DNA of 6,533 nt from Planctomycetia bacterium. Its GTDB lineage: Bacteria > Planctomycetota > UBA11346. Positions 1 through 5,683 of this stretch are shown piece after piece. The notes below the pieces were generated by a model that did not search any database, was not told the DNA's origin, and saw only the letters and a program-made list of their open reading frames with translations. The stretch covers positions 1 to 6,533 of the forward strand of contig SYDV01000007.1 in assembly GCA_005801395.1 (NCBI GenBank), written 5' to 3'. Position numbers and translations under genes: made by a program. The number at the start of each line of letters is the position of its first letter. Position 1 is the stretch's first letter.

Positions 1-1941
1 AAAGGCGATGTGCCCGAAGGGCTAAAAAATAAAACGGTTATTTCTCTTGATCTTGGTTCCTTAGTCGCTGGCGCGAAATTCCGTGGTGAGTTCGAAGAAC
101 GGCTGAAAGCTGTGCTTGATGAAGTGAAGTCGTCTGACGGTGCTATTATTTTATTCATTGATGAAATGCACACCTTAATGGGAGCCGGTAAATCTGATGG
201 CGCCATGGACGCCGCTAATTTACTTAAACCGCTGTTAGCTCGTGGAGAACTGCACTGCATTGGTGCCACCACGTTAGACGAATATCGCAAACACGTAGAA
301 AAAGATGCCGCTTTTGAACGCCGCTTTCAGCCCGTGTTGGTAGGTGAACCTGCGGTCGAAGATACCATTTCTATTCTGCGCGGATTACGCGAGCGCTATG
401 AAAGCCATCACGGAGTTCGGATTGCTGATGCCGCATTGGTCGCCGCAGCCACGCTGAGCGATCGCTATATCGCGGATCGTTTTCTACCGGACAAGGCCAT
501 CGATTTAGTTGACGAAGCTTGCGCTAATGCCCGTGTTGAATTGGACTCTTCGCCGGAAGAAATTGATCAACTAAATCGCCGCACATTACAATTAGAAGTC
601 GAAGCGACAGCACTTAAACGCGAATCAGATAAAGCCAGTAAAGAACGATTCGATAAAGTACGCGTTGAATTATCGAAAGCGAAAGAACAATTATCTTTAC
701 TGACGACTAGACATCAGTCGGAAAAATCACGCGTTGATGATCGCCGTAAAATTCGCCAACAAATTGAAGACGCTAAACTACTGATGGAACAGTCAGAGCG
801 CGCCTACAATTTAGCCAAAGTTGCGGAATTACGTTATGGGGTGATACCTGATTTAGAGAAAAAATTAGTCGCCATGGCCAATGACACGACGGTCACCATG
901 TCGAGCGAATCGGTTGGTCCTGATGCTATTGCCGAGGTCGTAAGCCGTTGGACTGGAATCCCAGCCAATAGACTCACCGAAGGCGACCGCGAACGATTAC
1001 TTAAACTCGGTGATCGACTCCATGAACGCGTAGTTGGCCAAAATGAGGCCGTCGATGCGGTTGCAGAAACTGTTTTACGGTCACGTGCAGGTTTGTCAGA
1101 TCAAAATCAACCACTTGGTTCATTCTTATTCCTAGGACCCACTGGCGTTGGCAAAACTGAGTTAGCCAAAGCTTTAGCCGTTGAATTATTTGACGATGAA
1201 AAACATATCGTTCGGATCGACATGTCGGAATATATGGAAAGTCACAGCGTTTCGCGGCTCATCGGTGCGCCTCCTGGTTATGTCGGTTACGATGAAGGTG
1301 GTCAATTAACCGAAGCTGTTCGCCGACGCCCCTATTCCGTCGTGTTATTTGATGAAGTAGAAAAAGCACACCCGCAGGTATTTAATGCATTATTGCAAGT
1401 TTTGGATGAAGGTCACCTGACCGATGGGCAGGGACGTCGAGTGAATTTCAAAAACACCGTCGTCATCATGACCAGTAACCTGGGGGCCGAACATTTATTA
1501 GCTGGTGTTACACCTGGTGGCGAATTCATGGAAGGCACACGCAAGCAAGTCATGGATATTGTACGCTCACATTTCCGCCCCGAGTTTCTCAATCGTCTTA
1601 ATGATATCGTAATTTTTAGTCCACTGACGCGTAAGAATCTGAAAGGTATCATTGCTCTGCAAATCGCACGCATTGCTGAACGTTTGTCTGAACGTCATAT
1701 CAAATTAACACTCACTGATGACGCAATTGATCGCATCCTGAAAGACGCCTACGATCCGCTCTATGGTGCAAGACCACTAAAACGTTACTTAGAGCGTCAA
1801 ATCACCAATGGACTTAGTCGAAAATTAATTGCTGGTGAATTAACCGATGGCAGCAACGTAATTTTAGAACCGGACAGCGTTGAAGGCTTAAAATTACAAG
1901 TCGAAGCAGCAGGAGGCGAACGCGCTGAAGCCCAGCGATAA
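1..1941 (+). CDS. clpB: ATP-dependent disaggregase ClpB (Hsp100 family), 5'-truncated by window edge
   Basis: ClpB is a hexameric AAA+ machine that threads aggregated proteins through its pore, working with DnaK/DnaJ/GrpE in the cytoplasm. The frame is open from base 1 and shows 646 residues. Comparison with the ~860-residue family says about 230 are missing: the N-domain and the first Walker A. Visible in order (numbered from base 1): pore loop 1 with KFRG (26-29), NBD1 Walker B ILFIDE (50-55), arginine pair in ERRF (~106-109), coiled-coil middle domain (~183-300), NBD2 Walker [10 protein letters not shown] (379-387), pore loop 2 GYVGY (426-430), Walker B VVLFDE (447-452), sensor 1 TSN (491-493), FRPEFLNR arginine finger (~532) and sensor 2 GARPLKR (589-595). 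All visible catalytic motifs are intact. The long middle domain separates it from ClpA and ClpC. Middle-domain and NBD2 wording resembles plant Hsp101. It is convergent with the downstream phosphatase gene, 26 bp apart. Confidence 0.97.
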   Translation, partial: KGDVPEGLKNKTVISLDLGSLVAGAKFRGEFEERLKAVLDEVKSSDGAIILFIDEMHTLMGAGKSDGAMDAANLLKPLLARGELHCIGATTLDEYRKHVEKDAAFERRFQPVLVGEPAVEDTISILRGLRERYESHHGVRIADAALVAAATLSDRYIADRFLPDKAIDLVDEACANARVELDSSPEEIDQLNRRTLQLEVEATALKRESDKASKERFDKVRVELSKAKEQLSLLTTRHQSEKSRVDDRRKIRQQIEDAKLLMEQSERAYNLAKVAELRYGVIPDLEKKLVAMANDTTVTMSSESVGPDAIAEVVSRWTGIPANRLTEGDRERLLKLGDRLHERVVGQNEAVDAVAETVLRSRAGLSDQNQPLGSFLFLGPTGVGKTELAKALAVELFDDEKHIVRIDMSEYMESHSVSRLIGAPPGYVGYDEGGQLTEAVRRRPYSVVLFDEVEKAHPQVFNALLQVLDEGHLTDGQGRRVNFKNTVVIMTSNLGAEHLLAGVTPGGEFMEGTRKQVMDIVRSHFRPEFLNRLNDIVIFSPLTRKNLKGIIALQIARIAERLSERHIKLTLTDDAIDRILKDAYDPLYGARPLKRYLERQITNGLSRKLIAGELTDGSNVILEPDSVEGLKLQVEAAGGERAEAQR

Positions 1942-1967
1942 GTTGAATATGATGAAAAATAAACTTT

Positions 1968-2756
1968 TTATAATAACGCCAACGCTGCCGCATGCAGGAG
2001 ACCATTGGTAACCACTGCATTCCCTGAGCGAATTGAGGTTGTTCCTCGCAAATCACTAAATCTACCACCTGCTTCGTTCACTACTAAACTGGTAGCTGCG
2101 ACGTCCCAAACTGATAATTGAGGTTCGACCACAATTTCAGCGCGGCCGCTGGCGACTAACATGTGACCATACGCATCACATAACCCACGCTGTAGCGCGG
2201 TGAGCTGATTGAGCGCCGTAAATGCCGCGTCCATTTTGTTTTTACTAAACCAAGCTGGTGATTCATAACAAAATAAAGCCTGATCAAGCTGTGCAATCTT
2301 CGAGACTTGTATCGCTGTCCCATTACAACGCGCACCACCACCATAAACCGCATCGTACATTTCATTAAGCGCAGGGATAAACACTGCTGCTGCCACTACT
2401 TGATTTTGTTCTTCACACGCAACCAGCGTAGCCCACAACGGCACGCCACGAACAAAATTACGTGTACCATCAATCGGATCGACAATCCAACGACGACCGT
2501 TGTCTATCCCACTTGACCCGAGGCTCTCTCCGGTCTCTTCACCAAGCCACGCATCATTTGGAAAGTTTTTTTGGATAAGAGACTTACAAGCAGCTTCCGC
2601 TTCGCGGTCTGCCACGGTCACGGGACTTTCATCTGATTTCCATTCAACCTGTAAGTCGGGTCGGCGAAAATGCGCTAATGCCGCGCGGCCGCCAGCTTGG
2701 GCGGCAGCAACTGCGACATCGCGGGCTTGGCAGTGGAGAGACAGAGCTTTGGCCAT
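1968..2756 (-). CDS. hisN: Inositol monophosphatase-family enzyme, probable HisN-type histidinol-phosphatase
   Basis: A 262-residue protein, the usual size for Mg2+-dependent IMPase-fold phosphatases. Visible motifs: K40 with SDESPVTVAD (41-50), GEET with its metal-binding Glu (72-75), DPIDGT with metal-binding Asp93 and Asp96 (93-98), and WDVAA with Asp218 (217-221). The sequence after DPIDGT, RNFVRGVPLWATLVA, is what I recall from actinobacterial-type HisN enzymes, which remove phosphate from L-histidinol phosphate in the penultimate histidine step. Inositol-phosphatase or PAP-phosphatase activity cannot be excluded. The frame stays open upstream to 3017, but that would overlap the divergent kinase. 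The ATG at 2756 has a strong GAGGTG Shine-Dalgarno sequence, and the family alignment begins just after it. An in-frame ATG at 2831 has only a weak ribosome site. No other his genes are present. Family assignment is firm; the substrate is inferred. Confidence 0.88.
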   Translation of the reverse strand: MAKALSLHCQARDVAVAAAQAGGRAALAHFRRPDLQVEWKSDESPVTVADREAEAACKSLIQKNFPNDAWLGEETGESLGSSGIDNGRRWIVDPIDGTRNFVRGVPLWATLVACEEQNQVVAAAVFIPALNEMYDAVYGGGARCNGTAIQVSKIAQLDQALFCYESPAWFSKNKMDAAFTALNQLTALQRGLCDAYGHMLVASGRAEIVVEPQLSVWDVAATSLVVNEAGGRFSDLRGTTSIRSGNAVVTNGLLHAAALALL

Positions 2757-2760
2757 CGGG

Positions 2761-2766
2761 CACCTC
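2761..2766 (-). promoter_or_regulatory. Ribosome binding site fixing the phosphatase start
   Basis: On the minus strand this reads GAGGTG, four bases before the ATG at 2756. It pairs with the anti-Shine-Dalgarno CACCTC at good register and is the main reason to choose 2756 over the upstream ATG at 2831 or the longer open frame to 3017. Confidence 0.7.
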
Positions 2767-2771
2767 GGTAG

Positions 2772-2804
2772 TTGGCATGCTGACAGGTCAAGCAAGACTG
2801 CCAA
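2772..2804. other. Bulged inverted repeat / hairpin 1 in divergent spacer
   Basis: TTGGCA (2772-2777) is perfectly complementary to TGCCAA (2799-2804). Directly inside, TGCT (2778-2781) pairs with AGCA (2791-2794) and GA (2782-2783) with TC (2788-2789). A2790 bulges, four unpaired bases (2795-2798) lie on the 3' side, and the loop is CAGG. That gives about 12 base pairs in 33 nt. It lies five bases upstream of the phosphatase Shine-Dalgarno on the minus strand, so it could be a leader-RNA hairpin or an operator dyad. Its core TGACAGGTCA (2781-2790) is itself a near-palindrome. Function is unknown. Confidence 0.45.
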
Positions 2805-2823
2805 GCCTGTGGCGGTTTCAGTA

Positions 2824-2858
2824 GGTGACATCCGTGCAACCCCAGGCAACGTGTCACC
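2824..2858. other. Bulged inverted repeat / hairpin 2 in divergent spacer
   Basis: GGTGACA (2824-2830) is perfectly complementary to TGTCACC (2852-2858). Inside it, CGT (2833-2835) pairs with ACG (2849-2851) and GC (2836-2837) with GC (2846-2847), with A2848 bulged, T2831-C2832 unpaired and an 8-nt loop. Total is 12 base pairs in 35 nt, most of them G-C. On the plus strand it ends six bases before the kinase Shine-Dalgarno, so in that transcript it would be a 5'-UTR hairpin. The plan is similar to hairpin 1: outer stem, asymmetric bulge, inner stem with one bulged A. No run of T follows on either strand, so it is not an intrinsic terminator. Confidence 0.5.
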
Positions 2859-2864
2859 CCAATA

Positions 2865-2869
2865 GGGAG
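2865..2869 (+). promoter_or_regulatory. Ribosome binding site of the first kinase
   Basis: GGGAG at 2865-2869 lies ten bases before the ATG at 2880. Spacing is slightly long but usable. It supports 2880 as the start and directly follows hairpin 2, which could influence access to it. Confidence 0.5.
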
Positions 2870-2879
2870 TATTCGCTTC

Positions 2880-3911
2880 ATGAGCGCTGAATTGACGCAA
2901 GCACCAAATGTCCTCGCAGCGGGCGTCGAAATCCATGGCTACGTTATCCAACATTTGCTTGGCCGTGGCGGCATGGGCAATGTCTATTTGGCCACCCAAA
3001 AATCGCTCGATCGGCAAGTTGCGCTAAAAATTTTGCACCCGAATCGCCTACGCAATCCTGCGGCGATCGAAGGTTTTTTACGCGAAGCACGCGCAGCGGC
3101 CCAATTAAATCATCCAAATATCGTGGCCGTACATGACGTCTTCGTTGAAGCTGAGCGCAAGTTGTATTGTTACTCGATGGAATATGTCGAAGGACTGACC
3201 GCCAGCCAATTAGTGCAATCGCAAGGTGTGCTTAAGCGTTCGCAAGCGCTCCACCTCACGTATCAAATTGCTAAAGCGTTGGGACAGGCGCATCGACAAG
3301 GCTTAGTCCACCGCGATGTAAAACCTGATAATATTTTGATCACGAAAGGTGGCAGCGCTAAATTACTCGACCTTGGCTTGGTACGCGACCGCATCATGCA
3401 AGCGCCGGAATCTGGTTCACGCGTACTTTCTATTGTCGGCACTCCAGAATATTCCGCTCCCGAACAACACCGGAATCCGAAACAAGCCGTACCCGGTAGT
3501 GATGTTTATAGCTTAGGCGCGACTTTATTCTTTTTACTGGTTGGACGTCCACCGATCAGCGGCGAAACCATTATTGATTTAATTGTACGCGTCGCGACCG
3601 AACCAGTTTCTTTTCCTGCAAACATACCCGCCGATTGTCGAAAATTATTGGATCTGATGTTAGCAAAACGCCCATCTGATCGCCTCTATGATGGCGATGC
3701 TGTCGTTGAAGCACTGCGTGCTATTTCTGAAGGTCGCATGCCTCACCTCCATCCGGAAGGATTTAATGATGGCGGAACGACAAACATTGGTGATCTAGAC
3801 GATGATTTTGAAGACGCTGAAACGGAAGGCGAATTACCAAGTCGATCTCTGCCAACTGATGTCGAAGGTGCGCAAACGAGAAAACCTCGCGCCCGTCGTC
3901 GGCGTCGGTAA
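2880..3911 (+). CDS. Hanks-type (eukaryotic-like) Ser/Thr protein kinase, soluble, with polybasic C-terminal tail
   Basis: A 343-residue kinase with one catalytic domain (about 20-285). Visible: glycine loop GRGGMGNV (28-35), ATP-binding Lys50 in VALK, helix-C Glu69 in REA, catalytic HRDVKPDN (144-151, Asp146 and Asn151), metal-binding DLG in place of DFG (164-166), activation-segment GTPEYSAPE (187-195) and Asp208 in the SDVYSLG segment. All essential residues are present, so it should be active; the HRD arginine makes it an RD kinase normally switched on by activation-loop phosphorylation. After the domain come an acidic, likely disordered stretch (about 304-318) and a terminal RKPRARRRRR (334-343). 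There is no signal peptide, membrane helix, PASTA or other sensor domain, so it is cytoplasmic. It is transcribed divergently from the phosphatase and convergently with the methyltransferase. Its substrates and signal are unknown. The kinase call is certain; pathway is not assignable. Confidence 0.95.
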   Translation: MSAELTQAPNVLAAGVEIHGYVIQHLLGRGGMGNVYLATQKSLDRQVALKILHPNRLRNPAAIEGFLREARAAAQLNHPNIVAVHDVFVEAERKLYCYSMEYVEGLTASQLVQSQGVLKRSQALHLTYQIAKALGQAHRQGLVHRDVKPDNILITKGGSAKLLDLGLVRDRIMQAPESGSRVLSIVGTPEYSAPEQHRNPKQAVPGSDVYSLGATLFFLLVGRPPISGETIIDLIVRVATEPVSFPANIPADCRKLLDLMLAKRPSDRLYDGDAVVEALRAISEGRMPHLHPEGFNDGGTTNIGDLDDDFEDAETEGELPSRSLPTDVEGAQTRKPRARRRRR

Positions 3912-3928
3912 TAATATTTTTAATTTAA

Positions 3929-3950
3929 GCATTGACTATATCGTCAATGT
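3929..3950. terminator. Weak hairpin between convergent genes, possible bidirectional terminator
   Basis: CATTGAC (3930-3936) is perfectly complementary to GTCAATG (3943-3949), with a 6-nt loop and one extra G-U pair at the base. It lies between the kinase stop and the methyltransferase and overlaps the latter's TGA (3944-3946). The stem is short, and neither side carries a clean T run; only AT-rich sequence follows on the minus strand. The position is right for a terminator, but the structure is marginal. Confidence 0.3.
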
Positions 3951-4840
3951 AATTGGGCCATTAACGAATTTATGTCTGGCGCACTGACCGCACAAACACC
4001 AGCTGGCAATAAACGCTCGTCGTCACGATGAGCTTGAACAAGATCTCCGCTCCAGGCGACTTTTAGACCCGCGGCTTGGAGAACATTTGCAACCGCAGTA
4101 CGTTGAACACCTGGGGCGTGGGCACACAATACAACCACACCATTTTCACTAACGACCCCAGCTAAAGCATCGGCTAGGGCCTGTAATTGTTCGTCGATTT
4201 TCCACATTTGGTCTTTAGTTTTTCCGTGACCCCAGGCTGGGGGATCAGCGCAGATGACGTCGTAGCGGAAGCCTTTTCGCTGCGAATGTTCGAGAAATGC
4301 CATACAATCTTCATGGACCCAGCGTACAGACCCGCTACCCAAATCACTTTTATCGGCGGATGATTTTCCCCAACTGAGTACACCTTTGGCGCTATCGACA
4401 TGAAACACTTCAGCACCTGCCGCAGCCATCGCTAAGGAAGCTGCTCCAGTGTAACCAAATAAATTAAGACCTTTACATGGACCACGCGCAGCAACCGCAG
4501 CATGTAATAAACGCCATACTGGTTCTTGTTCGGGGAAAATACCGATATGTCCAAAACTAGTAAAACGCAGCACCAAACGCAATTCACGATTGCCTATCCG
4601 ATACAGCAAAGCTATTTCCCCTGGATCACGTTGTTGCCAGATCCAATTACCGCCGCCATCAGTGCGGCGTTCTACGCGACCCACAACCCGCTGCCATTGT
4701 TCGGGTTTTAATGCAGGTCGCCACAACGGTGCTGGCGACGCACGATCGACTAACATACCCGCGATGTCTTCTAATTTACGCCCATCACCACTGTCAATTA
4801 ACGCGTACCCAGGAAATGGTAAAGCAATAAGATCGTTCAT
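3944..4840 (-). CDS. Class I SAM-dependent methyltransferase, RlmI-like (COG1092-type), probable RNA methyltransferase
   Basis: A 298-residue protein with an N-terminal segment (about 1-110) then a Rossmann methyltransferase domain. Motif I is LNLFGYTGAAS (125-135), the ribose-binding acid is Asp149 in HVDSAKG, and motif IV is DPPAWG (199-204). The N-terminal ALIDSGDGRKLE (13-24) and HIGIFPEQ (98-105) match what I recall of a bacterial COG1092 subgroup annotated as rRNA methyltransferase. It lacks the PUA domain that begins E. coli RlmI, so the target base is not predictable and I give no symbol. The frame is open upstream to a start at 4891, but ATG 4840 overlaps the stop of the preceding gene as ATGA, the normal form of translational coupling, and the longer version would overlap that gene by 55 bases. 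The upstream ribosome site is weak, consistent with coupling. Confidence 0.87.
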   Translation of the reverse strand: MNDLIALPFPGYALIDSGDGRKLEDIAGMLVDRASPAPLWRPALKPEQWQRVVGRVERRTDGGGNWIWQQRDPGEIALLYRIGNRELRLVLRFTSFGHIGIFPEQEPVWRLLHAAVAARGPCKGLNLFGYTGAASLAMAAAGAEVFHVDSAKGVLSWGKSSADKSDLGSGSVRWVHEDCMAFLEHSQRKGFRYDVICADPPAWGHGKTKDQMWKIDEQLQALADALAGVVSENGVVVLCAHAPGVQRTAVANVLQAAGLKVAWSGDLVQAHRDDERLLPAGVCAVSAPDINSLMAQLH

Positions 4841-5586
4841 ACGGATGCCAGCAATGTACGTTGGAATAAGGACACCATCAAAGCATAACACTGAGCCGCT
4901 AACTGCGGATTATAGCGCGGTCCTTCATCACGCATAAAAGCGTGTGCGGCATTATATTCATGCCATTCAAACGTGCGTTCGGCAGCACTTAATCGTTCAT
5001 ATATTAACGCTCGACCAACCTGGGGAATATGTGGGTCTTGTCGACCAAAAACCATCAGCAATTCGCCAGTTATTTCAGCACAGCGCGCCAACGAATTGTC
5101 AGCCTGACCAAAACCCAAACTACATTTGTGGATATCAGTCGGATAGAGGCAGGCAGCGGCACGCACTTGTGGCAACAATCCCGCACGAAAAGCCAAATGA
5201 CCACCGAGGCACATACCTACCGCACCAATATTCCCCGTGCAAAATTCTGCCTGCTGCAAATACGCGACACACGCCTTTGCATCATCATCAAAGCCTTGAA
5301 CCGTTTTAGTAATTTTAAGTTGGTTACCACGAGCCGTCCCTGCCTCCGAATAGGTCAGCACGGTTCCAGGGGCTTCGTATTCATGATAAACTTCAGGCAC
5401 CATAACCATAAAACCATGACCGGCCAATATGGCAGCGGCACGACGAATAGGTCCGGTAACTTGATAGATTTCTGAAAAGAAAATAATTCCAGGAAATCGT
5501 CCAGGCGCTGCTGGACGAAAGATATGCGCTCGCATCACGCCGCTTGGAGTAGAAAGATCTACCGTCTCATTGTCGCGAATGATCAT
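4837..5586 (-). CDS. Dienelactone hydrolase family protein (carboxymethylenebutenolidase-like)
   Basis: A 249-residue alpha/beta hydrolase. Family members hydrolyse dienelactone to maleylacetate in chlorocatechol breakdown, but many act on other esters or lactones. Visible: Glu39 in SEIYQ, which in the family helps activate the nucleophile; the nucleophile elbow GMCLGGH (124-130) with Cys126 in place of the usual serine; Asp184 in GRQDPHIP; and His215 in NAAHAF. The Cys-Asp-His triad is therefore complete, and length fits the family. ATG 5586 is chosen, with GGAA about 10 bases upstream; an in-frame TTG at 5616 would add ten residues that do not look like family sequence. No signal peptide is seen, so it is cytoplasmic. 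It is first of a two-gene operon with the methyltransferase (4-bp overlap). No catechol-pathway genes are nearby, so the real substrate is unknown. Confidence 0.9.
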   Translation of the reverse strand: MIIRDNETVDLSTPSGVMRAHIFRPAAPGRFPGIIFFSEIYQVTGPIRRAAAILAGHGFMVMVPEVYHEYEAPGTVLTYSEAGTARGNQLKITKTVQGFDDDAKACVAYLQQAEFCTGNIGAVGMCLGGHLAFRAGLLPQVRAAACLYPTDIHKCSLGFGQADNSLARCAEITGELLMVFGRQDPHIPQVGRALIYERLSAAERTFEWHEYNAAHAFMRDEGPRYNPQLAAQCYALMVSLFQRTLLASV

Positions 5587-5659
5587 ATCGCTGTTTCCAT
5601 TAAATCTTTGCCACAAACCATTGGCACCATCGCTTTTGCCTCCCCAACTTCAAGGCCTG
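5587..5659 (-). promoter_or_regulatory. Upstream region presumed to hold the hydrolase-methyltransferase promoter
   Basis: This 73-bp gap between the terminator of the second kinase and the hydrolase ATG is where the operon promoter must lie if the terminator works. I see an AT-rich GATTTAAT about 14-21 bases before the ATG that could be part of a -10 element, but no convincing -35 at the right distance. This is inferred from position rather than from a clear motif. Confidence 0.25.
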
Positions 5660-5683
5660 AAAAAGACCGTCATCGACCTTTTT
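5660..5683 (-). terminator. Intrinsic (Rho-independent) terminator of the second kinase gene
   Basis: On the minus strand AAAAAGGTCG and CGGTCTTTTT form a 10-bp stem around the loop ATGA: five A-U, three G-C and two G-U pairs. The U run is the 3' arm of the stem, and the 5' arm includes two bases of the kinase stop codon (5684-5682). Read on the plus strand, the two wobble pairs become A-C mismatches, so the element is directional for minus-strand transcription. It should separate the kinase from the hydrolase operon. Confidence 0.65.

Noticed and set aside
10..12. GTG at 10 as start of the ClpB gene
   Set aside because: The frame continues to base 1 and GTG is the conserved internal valine of VPEGL; the first nucleotide-binding Walker A lies upstream of the window.
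1..1941. ClpV of a type VI secretion system, suggested by nearby Ser/Thr kinases
   Set aside because: The long ClpB middle domain and Hsp101-like motifs are present, and no tss genes are in the window.
1955..1969. AAAAA / TTTTT inverted repeat between clpB and the phosphatase as a terminator
   Set aside because: Only five A-T pairs with no G-C, too weak to call; there is no other terminator visible in this 26-bp gap.
2772..2830. Sigma-70 promoters in the divergent spacer
   Set aside because: TTGACC- and TTGGCA-like -35 candidates exist on the minus strand but no -10 at proper spacing; I could not support either promoter.
2500..2865. Plus-strand 121-residue frame opposite the phosphatase gene
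   Set aside because: Antisense shadow of a well-supported gene; no recognisable domain.
2675..2881. Minus-strand 68-residue frame with several cysteines, spanning the divergent spacer
   Set aside because: It starts on top of the kinase start codon, overlaps the phosphatase start, has no ribosome site I can see, and its openness is explained by GC content. The cysteine pattern would merit a protein search only if the spacer proves conserved.
2757..3017. N-terminal extension of the phosphatase frame up to 3017
   Set aside because: It runs antisense through the start of the first kinase, adds sequence not seen in the family, and the GAGGTG-supported ATG at 2756 gives the normal length.
4944..5475. 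Plus-strand frames opposite the dienelactone hydrolase
   Set aside because: Antisense shadows of a gene with an intact catalytic triad; no family resemblance.
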